A stretch of DNA of 64,000 nt from Litoreibacter arenae DSM 19593 (lineage in GTDB: Bacteria > Pseudomonadota > Alphaproteobacteria > Rhodobacterales > Rhodobacteraceae): positions 505,342 through 569,341 of the forward strand of contig NZ_KE557306.1 in the NCBI RefSeq assembly GCF_000442275.2, written 5' to 3'. The translations under genes and the position numbers were made by a program. A model generated the notes under the pieces. It was not told where the DNA came from, ran no database searches, and saw only the letters and a program-made list of their open reading frames with translations. Within the stretch, counting starts at the first letter, position 1. Every line of letters begins with the position of its first letter. Shown in pieces: positions 45,491-55,230 of this stretch.

Positions 45491-46939
45491 ATGTTTGACG
45501 TCCGCCCAGTGGCCTATGTGATCGGCCTGCTTACCGCCAGCCTCGGGGCTTCGATGCTTGTGCCGATGGCGCTGGACCTGTGGGTGGGCAACGGGCATTG
45601 GGCCGCATTCGCCGAAAGCGCGATCATCACAGGCGGGACAGGCTTTCTGATGGCGGTGGCGACCGCAAACGGGGCGGGGGACCGACTGACCCTTCAGCAA
45701 ACCTTCCTGCTGACCACCGGCGTCTGGTTTGCGCTGCCGGTATTCGGGGCGTTGCCGATGTATCTGGGCGCGACCGAGGCGCGGTATGTCGACGCGTTCT
45801 TCGAGTCCATGTCTGGCCTGACCACCACCGGCGCGACCGTGTTCACCGGGCTGCAAGACCTGCCGGACGGTTTGAAGCTGTGGCGCTCCATGCTGCAATG
45901 GTTCGGCGGCATCGGCATCATCGTGGTCGCCATGGTGTTCCTGCCGGAATTGCGCGTGGGCGGTATGCAGATTTTCCGCTCCGAGGCGTTTGACACCATG
46001 GGCAAGGTGTTGCCGCGCGCCGTGCAGATCGCGGCCCAGATTTCCTATTTCTACGTCGGCCTGACCATTGCCTGCGCCGTGTCCTATGTCATCGTGGGGA
46101 TGCCTCCCTTCGAGGCGATCAATCATTCGTTGACGACGATGTCCACGGGCGGGTTCTCGACCTCCGATGCGTCTTTCGGGGTCTATCAGGGCGCGCCGGA
46201 ATATGTGGCGGCGCTGTTCATGATCCTCGCGTCGCTGCCCTTCGTGCGCTATGTGCAGCTGCTGTCGGGCTCTGCCAAGCCGCTGTTGAAGGACAGCCAG
46301 TTACGCGCCTATCTGGCGACGATTTTCGGCTTCACCATCGTGTTCACCGTGTTCCGTCTGTTTGTCTTCGGCGATCACCCCGAAGAGGGTTTCCGCGAGG
46401 GGATATTCAACGTGGTCTCCATCATCTCCGGCACGGGCTATGCCAGTGTGGACTACCAGTTGTGGGGCAGCTTTGCCGTGGCGAGCTTCTTCTTCCTTGG
46501 CCTGATCGGCGGCTGCGCCGGCTCGACCGCGTGCTCGGTCAAGATTTTCCGCTACCAGTTGCTTTTCGCCTCGATCAAGGCGCAGATCCGCCGCATCCAC
46601 ACGCCACACGGCATCTTCCAGCCGCGCTATGACGGCAAGCCGGTCAGCGACGACGTGCTGTCCTCGGTCATGTCGTTCTTCGTGCTCTTCGTGGTCTCGC
46701 TGGGGATGCTGTCGGTATTGCTGGGCCTGACGGGTCTCGATTTCATCACATCGGTGTCCGGTGCCGCCTCGGCGATTGCCAATATCGGCCCCGGCCTTGG
46801 CAGCCAGATCGGCCCGTCGGGCAATTTCGGCGGGCTGAACGACACCGCCAAGTGGCTGCTGGCCGCTGGTATGCTCATCGGGCGGCTGGAGCTTCTGGCC
46901 GTCTATGCCCTTTTCACCATTCGTTTCTGGAGAGCCTGA
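45491..46939 (+). CDS. trkH: Trk potassium uptake protein TrkH
   Basis: 482 residues. The four selectivity-filter segments of the SKT family appear in order: MSGLTTTGATVF, TMSTGGFSTSDAS, ISGTGYASVDYQ and IANIGPGLGSQ, each flanked by membrane helices. It forms the K+ channel-like subunit that works with TrkA (not in the window). Ends 1 bp before the next gene's start, implying joint transcription with the ThDP decarboxylase, which is an odd pairing. Confidence 0.95.
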   Translation: MFDVRPVAYVIGLLTASLGASMLVPMALDLWVGNGHWAAFAESAIITGGTGFLMAVATANGAGDRLTLQQTFLLTTGVWFALPVFGALPMYLGATEARYVDAFFESMSGLTTTGATVFTGLQDLPDGLKLWRSMLQWFGGIGIIVVAMVFLPELRVGGMQIFRSEAFDTMGKVLPRAVQIAAQISYFYVGLTIACAVSYVIVGMPPFEAINHSLTTMSTGGFSTSDASFGVYQGAPEYVAALFMILASLPFVRYVQLLSGSAKPLLKDSQLRAYLATIFGFTIVFTVFRLFVFGDHPEEGFREGIFNVVSIISGTGYASVDYQLWGSFAVASFFFLGLIGGCAGSTACSVKIFRYQLLFASIKAQIRRIHTPHGIFQPRYDGKPVSDDVLSSVMSFFVLFVVSLGMLSVLLGLTGLDFITSVSGAASAIANIGPGLGSQIGPSGNFGGLNDTAKWLLAAGMLIGRLELLAVYALFTIRFWRA

Positions 46940-46940
46940 C

Positions 46941-48524
46941 ATGTCCACCAAACCCCTAGGCGCACAGCTGTCACATATGTTGAAGACCCGTGGCGTGGGG
47001 GTGATCTTCGGCATCCCCGGTGTCCATAATCAGGAGATGTATCGCGGGATCGAGGAGGCGGGGATCACCCATGTGCTGGCCCGCAACGAGCAGGGCGCGG
47101 GCTTCATGGCGGACGGCTACGCGCGGGCGACCGGCAAGCCCGGCGTGGCCTATGTGATTACAGGGCCGGGATTGTGCAACATTATGAACCCCGTGGGGCA
47201 GGCTTATTCGGATAGCGTGCCGCTGCTGGTGATTGCATCCTGTCTTGACGAAACCGTGGCCACCCGTGGTCAGTTGCACCAGATGCTGGACCAAGAGGGC
47301 GCAGGTGCGACCGTTGCCGACTGGTCCGAGACCGCGCGCACGGCGGATGCCGCCTACCACCTGATCGACCGTGCGCTGCTGGAGTTCCAGACCTCGCGCG
47401 CGCGACCCAAGCTGATGAACGTGCCGATCGCGGTTCTGGAAGCGGACGCAGCGCCCGCAGGGGACCGTTCGGTGCAGGTTGCGTTCGATGCTCCGAACTC
47501 CGGTCAAATTTACCGCATCGCGGGGATGCTTAAGGACGCCAAACGTCCGGTGGTGATCCTCGGCGGCGGCGCGCGCAGGACAGGTGACCTTGCAGAGCAG
47601 GTGGCCACCAAATCGGGGGCCGCCGTGTTTATGACCAATGCGGGGCGGGGGCTGTATCCCGACGACGGGCCACGCAGCTTCGGGGCGTGCCTTGGCCGCG
47701 CCGGCAGTCTGGATATCTTCGCGCAGGCCGATCTGGTTCTGGTCTTGGGCAGCGAGCTGTCCGAATGCGACCTGTGGCGCGGCCCGCTGGGCCATGACTG
47801 CCCGCTGATCCGCGTCGATCTGGACCCGGAGGTGCTGGCCGACCGCCACAATGTCACCGATCCGGTGCTGGCCGACTGCACGGTCTTCTGCGAGGCGCTT
47901 TTGGCGGCGATGGAGCCCACAGACAGCGACTGGGACGCCGCCACCATTACCGCGACGCGGGCGCAATGGCGGGCCGAGACCGACGCCGACCGTCCGGGCA
48001 TCGTGCCGCTGGTCGACGCATTGCGGTCGGTGCTGCCGCCCGAGGCGATGATCTTCTCCGACATGACGCAGTTCGCCTATGTCGCCAACGAGACCTTCCC
48101 GATGGAGCGCCCCGGCCACTGGCACCATCCCTCCGGCTTCGGCACGCTTGGCTATTCCTTGCCTGCCGCCATCGGCGGCAAGGTGGGGGCGGGGGACAAA
48201 CCGGTGATCTCGATCAACGGCGACAGCGGCTTCCAGTACAACATTCAGGAACTGGCAACAGCGGTGGAACTGGGCCTGACCCTGCCCATTATCGTCTGGG
48301 ACAACGGCAAGCTGAAAGAGATCGAGGACAGCATGATCAACGCCCAGATCGCGCCCAATGCGGTGGTCGCCCGCAACCCTGATTTCTGCAAGCTGGCGGA
48401 AGCCTATGGCGCCCGCGCGGTTGCCCCGCGTTCACTGGAGGCGTTCAAACAAGCGGTCACGGACGCGCTGGCCGCAGATGGGCCCACGCTGATCCATGTG
48501 ACGCCGGAGACGGCTGGGGGTTAA
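46941..48524 (+). CDS. ThDP-dependent decarboxylase, 5-guanidino-2-oxopentanoate type
   Basis: 527 residues of the acetolactate synthase/pyruvate oxidase family. N-terminal PYR domain with catalytic Glu in HVLARNEQGAGFMADGYAR, central domain with VVILGGGARR, and C-terminal PP domain with the ThDP-Mg motif ISINGDSGFQYNIQELATAV. Among relatives, Rhodobacterales proteins of this length are usually called 5-guanidino-2-oxopentanoate decarboxylase (AruI-like), which makes 4-guanidinobutyraldehyde from 2-ketoarginine. The nearby ureohydrolase (44312) fits this pathway. A true acetolactate synthase is less likely because no ilvH lies alongside. Confidence 0.82.
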   Translation: MSTKPLGAQLSHMLKTRGVGVIFGIPGVHNQEMYRGIEEAGITHVLARNEQGAGFMADGYARATGKPGVAYVITGPGLCNIMNPVGQAYSDSVPLLVIASCLDETVATRGQLHQMLDQEGAGATVADWSETARTADAAYHLIDRALLEFQTSRARPKLMNVPIAVLEADAAPAGDRSVQVAFDAPNSGQIYRIAGMLKDAKRPVVILGGGARRTGDLAEQVATKSGAAVFMTNAGRGLYPDDGPRSFGACLGRAGSLDIFAQADLVLVLGSELSECDLWRGPLGHDCPLIRVDLDPEVLADRHNVTDPVLADCTVFCEALLAAMEPTDSDWDAATITATRAQWRAETDADRPGIVPLVDALRSVLPPEAMIFSDMTQFAYVANETFPMERPGHWHHPSGFGTLGYSLPAAIGGKVGAGDKPVISINGDSGFQYNIQELATAVELGLTLPIIVWDNGKLKEIEDSMINAQIAPNAVVARNPDFCKLAEAYGARAVAPRSLEAFKQAVTDALAADGPTLIHVTPETAGG

Positions 48525-48659
48525 GTATTCAGACGACGACGGACCGGAATTTACTTCATTTTAACACGGCATTGTGACGATCCATTCTTGCACGAAACTT
48601 TTTGTACATTGGTTCTACGGCCATATTCCTCTTATATCCGTTGGTAGAGGAACAGTAAC

Positions 48660-49505
48660 GTGTTTGAGAAAGTGCAGACATTCGGCGACAAGCTACTAAG
48701 TAGGCTCGGTCATCACTTAGCGGGAAAGCTTCACTCGCAGCACGCCAAGTATAAACCGCTCGCTCATATTGATTTCGACCAGCTTTGCCAAACTCTTCAA
48801 CCCGGTGATATCGTTTTGGTCGAGGGGAACGAGAGAATTTCAAGCGCGATAAAGTATCTAACCCAGTCTACCTGGTCACATGCCGCCTTGTTTGTTGGCG
48901 ATGCGCTTCCTGACACAAGCGACGGATCGGAACGTCCCCGTCTCATTGAAGTCAACTTGCATGAAGGTTGCGTTGCATCGCCTCTGGGGAAGTATAATGG
49001 CTTCAACCTGAGAATTTGTAGGGCAAGTGCTTTGAGCGACTCGGAGCGCGATGCGTTGATCACATTTATGATTGGCAAACTTGGCGTGAGCTATGATCTG
49101 CGCAACATCTTCGACTTGCTGCGCTACTTTCTCCCAACACCGCCGATCCCAATCCGATGGCGGCGCAGGATGCTGGCCCTCGGGTCTGGTGATCCTACAC
49201 GGGCGATCTGTTCTACGTTAATCGCGCAGGCGTTCCAGTCGATCAATTACCCCATTCTTCCGAACGTTTCATCATCTGATGCCGCGACGACAGAGGCCCG
49301 TCGTGAGATTTTTCATATCCGCGACTATTCTCTGTTTGCCCCGCGTGATTTCGATCTGTCACCGTACATGCAGGTTGTAAAACCAAGTTTGGAAGGGGGG
49401 TTCGATTTCCATAGTCTGGTTTGGGAAAAAAGTGACGGTAGTGACGGTCGGCGGTCAACCGATGATCGCCCGAACAACGACAATGATGTCTCGACGATTG
49501 ATTAG
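48660..49505 (+). CDS. YiiX/YebB-like NlpC/P60 family cysteine hydrolase
   Basis: 281 residues from a GTG start. TLQPGDIVLVEGNERISSAI and STWSHAALFVGDAL (with a His) and, later, DPTRAICSTLIAQAFQSI, with the likely catalytic Cys, are typical of the circularly permuted NlpC/P60 group that includes YiiX and YebB; substrates may be lipids or peptides. The last ~25 residues (DGSDGRRSTDDRPNNDNDVS) look unstructured. No signal peptide. G+C is visibly lower than neighbours (28 of 60 on the first full line), as is the 135-bp upstream gap, suggesting horizontal acquisition. Confidence 0.75.
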   Translation: MFEKVQTFGDKLLSRLGHHLAGKLHSQHAKYKPLAHIDFDQLCQTLQPGDIVLVEGNERISSAIKYLTQSTWSHAALFVGDALPDTSDGSERPRLIEVNLHEGCVASPLGKYNGFNLRICRASALSDSERDALITFMIGKLGVSYDLRNIFDLLRYFLPTPPIPIRWRRRMLALGSGDPTRAICSTLIAQAFQSINYPILPNVSSSDAATTEARREIFHIRDYSLFAPRDFDLSPYMQVVKPSLEGGFDFHSLVWEKSDGSDGRRSTDDRPNNDNDVSTID

Positions 49506-49530
49506 GGGCTCTGCTCCAAGTCTAAAAGCA

Positions 49531-51231
49531 TTACTCCCAGCACCCCACCAGCACCGTCATATCGCTGCCCAGAACCGCCAGATCCTCGGGGTCGAGTTGG
49601 GTGGTGCTGTCGGAGGCTGCCGCGACCATGCCGTTTTCGCTCAGGAATGTCGCCAGTTCGCTGGATTTCAAAGCGAAGCGCACGGAGGCGGGCAGGGCCT
49701 TGCCGGTCACGTAATGGTCGACCAGCATGCCGGTGACCGCGCCGGTCATGTCCATGACAGGGCCGCCTACGTCGCCGAGCAGGGCTTCCAGATCGAGCCG
49801 CTTCAACTCCGCCTCGCCGCCAAGACCTTTCAGGTCTTCCAGCGTGCCATAGGTCATCGTCGGCGCGTCCAGCGCGCCCTCGTAGGAATAACCTGCGACG
49901 GCAACCGGCGCACGCAAACGGCCGATGGTTGTGGCAAGCCGCGCGTAGTTGATCGGGACGAGGCTGGTCGTCGGTTCCAGCAGGGCCAGTCCGTTGCCCG
50001 TGGCCGTCACATTGGCCTCATAGGTTCCGTCCAGCGTGATGCGCCCGCAGGCCGCCACGGCTTGCGCGGTGGTCAGCACATGGCCGCGCCCGTCGACATA
50101 GAAGCCGGACCGCGACAGCTTGGGCTGGCGCACGTCCAGACCAGACAGCAGGTCGATGCTTTGCGCCGAAGCATCTGACAGGTCGGGGGACAGGGCACCT
50201 TCGGTCACGACCAAGCTGTCCTGCATGATCTCGATCACCCGGGCCATGTCTGTGGCCTTGGCAGGGGGGTAGACTAGCGTAAACCCCTTGACATACCCGC
50301 CCTCGGCGCGGGCGTAGGAGTACGAATGGATTTCGTCGTTCTGCCCCGTCAGCGTGAAGGAATTGCGGTTTCTGGACCGCTCGCCCTCCACCGGCACGAT
50401 CTCCAGCGTCTGCATGATCTCGTAGAGACCGTAGAGCGTGTCGTTATCGCCCGCCTGCGAGATGAGCAGCACCTGCACGCCGGAGCCGTCTTTCTCGGCA
50501 TATTGCACGAAGGGGTATTCGTATTTGTCGAACTCCACGAGGCCGATGGGCATGGTGATTTCCAGCCCGGCTTTCGACTCCTTGACCTGACCCAACCCCA
50601 GAGCGGCCAGCGCGCCGGTGTAATTGTCCATCAGCACCTTGCGCTGCCTGGTGGTCAGGATACCGGTGACGTCATAGCCGTTCCTGCTTTGCCACTCGCC
50701 CATGGAATTGCGGGTGCCGCGCCCAAAAGAGCCGTCGATGGCCGCGTTGTAGTGGCCGAACCATTGCAGGGCGACCTGAAGCTCTTTCTTCTGGTCGCGG
50801 CTAAGCAGGGCCTCATTGGCGCGGGCCTCGCGCGGGGTTTCGTCCAACTCGACGGGCGCAGGCAAGGCTTGCGGCGCGACGGCTTCGGGCGCAGGGGGCT
50901 GCGTGACGCTGCCGCCGATGGGCCAGAATTGCTGTGTGTAGGGTCCGTTGTCGGACACGTAGCTGTCACGCGGGATGATGCCCGCCCCACGCAACTGGCG
51001 CAGCTTGGCTTCGGCCTCGGTCTCGCTGTAGGGGCCAAGGGCCAGCGCATACCAGCCGGACCGCAGGCGGAAGCCGTTTACGTCCTTCAACTCGGCCCCG
51101 TAGGCGCGGGCGCGTTCCTGCGCGGTGCGCAAATCGGGCAGGGCCTCGACCTGAACCCACGACTGGGAGAACGCGGGAAACGCCACGCTGGATGCGGTCA
51201 ATAACAAAGCTGCAAATACACTGCGCGACAT
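49531..51231 (-). CDS. SPOR and peptidoglycan-binding protein with degenerate trypsin-like domain
   Basis: 566 residues from the ATG at 51231 (an ATG 18 bases upstream is in frame). Signal peptide ends near AFPAFSQS. N-terminal SPOR-like domain (WVQVEALPDLRTAQERARAY, SGWYALALGPYSETEAE), then a PG_binding_1 repeat (QVALQWFGHYNAAIDGSFGR), a middle lipid-/saccharide-neutral region, and a C-terminal chymotrypsin-fold domain. All three catalytic positions look replaced: HVLTTAQAV (His to Gln), GNGLALLEP (Asp to Gly) and GDVGGPVMD (Ser to Val). Probably a periplasmic cell-wall-associated protein without protease activity. Confidence 0.82.
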   Translation of the reverse strand: MSRSVFAALLLTASSVAFPAFSQSWVQVEALPDLRTAQERARAYGAELKDVNGFRLRSGWYALALGPYSETEAEAKLRQLRGAGIIPRDSYVSDNGPYTQQFWPIGGSVTQPPAPEAVAPQALPAPVELDETPREARANEALLSRDQKKELQVALQWFGHYNAAIDGSFGRGTRNSMGEWQSRNGYDVTGILTTRQRKVLMDNYTGALAALGLGQVKESKAGLEITMPIGLVEFDKYEYPFVQYAEKDGSGVQVLLISQAGDNDTLYGLYEIMQTLEIVPVEGERSRNRNSFTLTGQNDEIHSYSYARAEGGYVKGFTLVYPPAKATDMARVIEIMQDSLVVTEGALSPDLSDASAQSIDLLSGLDVRQPKLSRSGFYVDGRGHVLTTAQAVAACGRITLDGTYEANVTATGNGLALLEPTTSLVPINYARLATTIGRLRAPVAVAGYSYEGALDAPTMTYGTLEDLKGLGGEAELKRLDLEALLGDVGGPVMDMTGAVTGMLVDHYVTGKALPASVRFALKSSELATFLSENGMVAAASDSTTQLDPEDLAVLGSDMTVLVGCWE

Positions 51232-51410
51232 ACTCAAATCCCCATTCATAAATCAGGCGATCTGCGAGCCGCCCCGAATCTGTTGGCGCAAGTTATCACT
51301 TGGGGCGGCAGGTGCATCTGAAAAGGACGTGAGCGGTTAAGGGCTCTGTTGATTGACCCCCCCACACGGGTTGCCTATTGAGAGGCCAAATGAACTTCAG
51401 GGCGAGCATC

Positions 51411-52352
51411 ATGGCCGAAAAGCTGCAAAAACCGCGCTCCTTTCAGGAGATCATCATGCGTCTGCAAAGCTATTGGGCAGCGCAGGGCTGCGCGGTGTTG
51501 CAGCCCTATGACATGGAAGTGGGGGCAGGGACGTTCCACCCTGCGACAACGCTGCGCGCACTGGGCTCCACGCCGTGGTCGGCTGCCTATGTGCAACCGT
51601 CCCGCCGCCCCACCGACGGGCGCTATGGCGACAGCCCGAACCGGTGGCAGCATTACTACCAGTATCAGGTGATCATCAAACCTTCGCCGCCCGATTTGCA
51701 GGCGCTCTACCTCGGCTCTCTAGAGGCCATCGGCATCGACATGAAGATGCACGACATCCGCTTCGTCGAAGATGACTGGGAAAGCCCGACGCTGGGCGCA
51801 TGGGGGCTGGGCTGGGAGGTCTGGTGCGACGGCATGGAAGTGTCGCAGTTCACCTATTTCCAGCAGGTGGGCGGCCACGACTGCAAGCCGGTGTCAGGCG
51901 AGCTGACCTACGGGTTGGAGCGCCTCGCCATGTATGTGCTGGGCTTCGACGACGGCAACGAGATGCCGTTCAACGACCCCGACGCACCGATCCCGCTGAC
52001 CTATGGCGACGTGTTCCGCGAGGCGGAGGCGCAATACGCCCGCTGGAACTTCGACGTGGCCGACACCGACACGCTGCTGCAACACTTCAAGGACGCGGAG
52101 GCCGAATGCGCCCGCATCCTCGCGCAGCCCGCGGAAGACCCCAAAACCGGCCGTCGCATCGTCATGGCGCAGCCTGCCTATGATCAGGCCATCAAGGCGT
52201 CGCACCTGTTCAACCTGCTGGACGCGCGGGGCGTGATCTCGGTCACCGAGCGTCAGGCCTATATCGGGCGGGTGCGCACGTTGGCGGTCGCCTGTGCGGA
52301 TGCCTTCGTGCAGACGAAAGCGGGCGGCTACACGCCGGAAAACGCGGCATGA
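51411..52352 (+). CDS. glyQ: Glycyl-tRNA synthetase alpha subunit
   Basis: 313 residues from the ATG at 51411 ([20 protein letters not shown]), with AGGGCGAG before it; an ATG at 51390 is also possible. [40 protein letters not shown], and [12 protein letters not shown] are the class II catalytic features of the bacterial alpha2beta2 enzyme. Overlaps the DUF6446 gene by 4 bp; glyS follows. Confidence 0.96.
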   Translation: MAEKLQKPRSFQEIIMRLQSYWAAQGCAVLQPYDMEVGAGTFHPATTLRALGSTPWSAAYVQPSRRPTDGRYGDSPNRWQHYYQYQVIIKPSPPDLQALYLGSLEAIGIDMKMHDIRFVEDDWESPTLGAWGLGWEVWCDGMEVSQFTYFQQVGGHDCKPVSGELTYGLERLAMYVLGFDDGNEMPFNDPDAPIPLTYGDVFREAEAQYARWNFDVADTDTLLQHFKDAEAECARILAQPAEDPKTGRRIVMAQPAYDQAIKASHLFNLLDARGVISVTERQAYIGRVRTLAVACADAFVQTKAGGYTPENAA

Positions 52353-52873
52353 ATGGCAAGTATATCGGGATCGGGCTGATGGTCATCGCATTGATTGCGG
52401 GCGCAAGCCTCTACTACCTGCAAGTCTACCATTTCTACGAGCCGGTAGAGGCTCCGGACGCGGTGCAACTGGTCTCCGTCGCTACCGGCGAGCCGGAGGA
52501 GATCATCGCCGACGACATTACCGCGATCGACGCCACCTCGTCGCCCATCCGCTACCGCGCGTGTTTCACCACGCCCATGTCCCATTCCATGCTGACGGAA
52601 ACCTACCAACTGGCAGACGGGGCGATCCCCCTCACTGCGCCGGACTGGTTCGACTGCTTCGACGCCACGGAGATTGGCGCGGCGCTGGAAGACGGCACCG
52701 CGCTGGCCTTCTTGGGCCGCGAAAACATCGAATACGGGGTGGACCGCATCGTGGTCATCTTCGAGGACGGGCGCGGCTATGTGTGGCAGCAGCTCAATGA
52801 TTGCGGGCAAAAGGCCTATGACGGCACCGCCGTCGGCCCCGAATGCCCGGCACGACCGACAGAAAGCAACTGA
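52349..52873 (+). CDS. DUF6446 family membrane-anchored protein
   Basis: 174 residues: one N-terminal membrane helix ([20 protein letters not shown] then LYYL), remainder periplasmic with conserved Cys in [20 protein letters not shown] and ECPARP. A similar gene lies between glyQ and glyS in many Rhodobacteraceae, called DUF6446 to my knowledge. Function unknown. Overlaps glyQ (ATGA) and is 1 bp from glyS, so translation is linked to the synthetase genes. Confidence 0.82.
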   Translation: MNGKYIGIGLMVIALIAGASLYYLQVYHFYEPVEAPDAVQLVSVATGEPEEIIADDITAIDATSSPIRYRACFTTPMSHSMLTETYQLADGAIPLTAPDWFDCFDATEIGAALEDGTALAFLGRENIEYGVDRIVVIFEDGRGYVWQQLNDCGQKAYDGTAVGPECPARPTESN

Positions 52874-52874
52874 T

Positions 52875-55169
52875 ATGCCTGATCTTCTGATCGAACTCTT
52901 CTCCGAGGAAATTCCTGCGCGGATGCAGGGCAAGGCCGCGGCTGATCTGAAAAAGCTGGTCACCGATGGCTTGGTCGAAGCGGGGCTGACCTATGCCTCC
53001 GCCGGTGCGTTCTCGACGCCGCGCCGCTTGGCGCTGTCGGTGGAGGGGCTGCTGGCCGCATCGCCCGCCGTGAAGGAAGAACGCAAAGGCCCGAAAGTAG
53101 GCGCGCCGGAGCAGGCTTTGGCGGGCTTCCTGCGCTCGACCGGATTGACGCAAGACCAGCTGGAGGCCCGCGACGACAAGAAAGGTCAGGTCTGGTTCGC
53201 CGTGATCGACAAGCCGGGCCGTCCGGCGGCGGAGATCGTGGCGGATGTGCTGGAGCAGACCGTGCGCACCTTCCCTTGGCCGAAGTCGATGCGATGGGGT
53301 GACGGTACTTTGCGGTGGGTGCGTCCGTTGCATTCGATCCTGTGCATCCTGTCCGATGAGGCAGGGGCAGAGGTGGTCCCGCTGGACATTGACGGCATCA
53401 AGGCTGGCGACACCACGCACGGCCACCGCTTCATGGCGACGGACGCCTTTTCCGTAACGTCTTTCGATGATTACGCGGCGAAGTTGAAGCGTGCCAAGGT
53501 GGTTCTGGATGCTTCCGAGCGGGCCGATCACATCTGGGCAGAGGCCACCAATCAGGCGTTCGCGCAGGGTATGGAAGTGGTCGAGGATCGCGGGCTTCTG
53601 ACCGAGGTCGCAGGGCTGGTCGAATGGCCTGTGGTGCTGCTGGGCAAGATCGAGGAGCAATTCTTGGACCTGCCGCCGGAGGTGCTGAAAACCTCGATGA
53701 AAGAGCACCAGAAGTTCTTTTCGGTCAAGAACCCCAAGACGGGCCGGATCGAGCAATATGTGACCGTCGCCAATATCGAGACCGCCGATCAGGGCGCGAC
53801 CATTCTGGCGGGCAACGGGCGGGTGCTGTCGGCACGTCTGGCCGACGCGAAGTTCTTCTGGGAGAACGATTTGCGTATTGCCAAAGCGGGGATGCAGCCG
53901 TGGATTGATGCGCTTTCGAGTGTGACGTTCCACAACAAGCTGGGGTCGCAGAAAGAACGTATCGACCGCATCGCCGCTCTGGCGCGTGAGATTGCCCCTG
54001 CGGTCGGGGCTGATCCCGATCTGGCAGAGCAGGCGGCGCGGGTGGCCAAGGCCGATCTGTCGTCTGAAATGGTTTATGAATTCCCTGAACTTCAAGGGCT
54101 TATGGGGCGTTACTACAGTGACGCCGCAGGTTTGCCACCCGAAGTGGGCGCGGCCTGTGAGGAGCACTACTCGCCGCTGGGGCCGTCGGATGACGTGCCG
54201 ACTGCACCTGTATCTGTGGCGGTCGCTTTGGCCGACAAGATCGACCTGCTGACGGGGTTCTGGGCGATTGACGAGAAGCCAACAGGCTCGAAAGACCCGT
54301 TTGCGCTGCGGAGGGCGGCGTTGGGTGTTATTCGGTTGGTCACTGAAAACCAGACGAAGCTTGAATTGCTAAAGTTACTTTCATTTGCAAATGGCGTAAT
54401 TAGCACAGCAATTAGACGGTTTGAGGATTCAAAGTTAGAAGATTACTTGAAACAGGCTAGTCAAGATTTGGACATTCCTGTTGAAGATTTGCGTGCGGCT
54501 CATTCAAAAGCAAAAGAGGATGCCAAGCAGTTCGACGATAGTATCGGAAGTATGTTTCGGTACTTCAGAATGGGAGCAGGCGCACGGGCTTTGCTTGGGA
54601 TGAATTTAGACGAAATGCCATTCGTAAAATCAATCAGGCGCGGGCCGGACCTCCTCTCCTTCTTCCACGACCGCCTCAAAGTCTTCCTCAAAGACAAGGG
54701 CATCCGCCACGACATCATCGACGCCTGTATCGCCATGCCAAACAATGACGACCTGACCCTGTTGGTGAAGCGGGCAGAGGCGCTCTCGGAAACGCTCAAA
54801 ACCGACGACGGCGAAAACCTGATCCAGGGGTTCAAGCGGGCGAACAACATCCTCTCGGCGGAGGAGGAGAAAGACGGCGTGTCCTACGAGTTGGACCCAG
54901 ACCCGAAATTCGCCGAAAACGACGAGGAAAAGGCGCTGTTTGCTGCTCTCGACCAAGCCGAGGCCACAATCAAGCCCGCGATGGAGCAGGAAGACTTCAC
55001 CACCGCCATGGCCGCCATGGCCAAGCTGCGCGGCCCGATTGATGCGTTTTTCGAGGCCACACAGGTGAACTCGGACAACCAGATCGTGCGCCGCAACCGG
55101 TTGTGCCTGCTGCACCGCATCCGCACCATTTGCGGCGGAGTGGCCGATCTGACCAAGATCGAAGGGTAA
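52875..55169 (+). CDS. glyS: Glycyl-tRNA synthetase beta subunit
   Basis: 764 residues from the ATG at 52875 (MPDLLIELFSEEIPARMQGK). The HD-like and C-terminal anticodon-binding regions are seen (LDLPPEVLKTSMKEHQKFFS, NLRIAKAG-type segment, DPFALRRAALGVIRLV). About bases 54345-54640 (residues ~490-588) are strongly A+T-rich and use TTA, AAT, ATT and GAT codons unlike the rest, giving the segment NQTKLELLKLLSFANGVIST and following; the frame stays open. That patch looks like replaced or inserted foreign sequence. The flanks are normal GlyS. Confidence 0.95.
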   Translation: MPDLLIELFSEEIPARMQGKAAADLKKLVTDGLVEAGLTYASAGAFSTPRRLALSVEGLLAASPAVKEERKGPKVGAPEQALAGFLRSTGLTQDQLEARDDKKGQVWFAVIDKPGRPAAEIVADVLEQTVRTFPWPKSMRWGDGTLRWVRPLHSILCILSDEAGAEVVPLDIDGIKAGDTTHGHRFMATDAFSVTSFDDYAAKLKRAKVVLDASERADHIWAEATNQAFAQGMEVVEDRGLLTEVAGLVEWPVVLLGKIEEQFLDLPPEVLKTSMKEHQKFFSVKNPKTGRIEQYVTVANIETADQGATILAGNGRVLSARLADAKFFWENDLRIAKAGMQPWIDALSSVTFHNKLGSQKERIDRIAALAREIAPAVGADPDLAEQAARVAKADLSSEMVYEFPELQGLMGRYYSDAAGLPPEVGAACEEHYSPLGPSDDVPTAPVSVAVALADKIDLLTGFWAIDEKPTGSKDPFALRRAALGVIRLVTENQTKLELLKLLSFANGVISTAIRRFEDSKLEDYLKQASQDLDIPVEDLRAAHSKAKEDAKQFDDSIGSMFRYFRMGAGARALLGMNLDEMPFVKSIRRGPDLLSFFHDRLKVFLKDKGIRHDIIDACIAMPNNDDLTLLVKRAEALSETLKTDDGENLIQGFKRANNILSAEEEKDGVSYELDPDPKFAENDEEKALFAALDQAEATIKPAMEQEDFTTAMAAMAKLRGPIDAFFEATQVNSDNQIVRRNRLCLLHRIRTICGGVADLTKIEG

Positions 55170-55230
55170 CACCCGCCAAAATTCTGCGCCCCGCCACTGC
55201 GTCACGCTTGCGCGGTGGCGCGACTGCCCT

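Noticed and set aside
48556-48843. 95-codon minus-strand frame overlapping the start of the NlpC/P60-like gene
   Set aside because: Overlaps the N-terminus of a better supported gene and lacks any family similarity.
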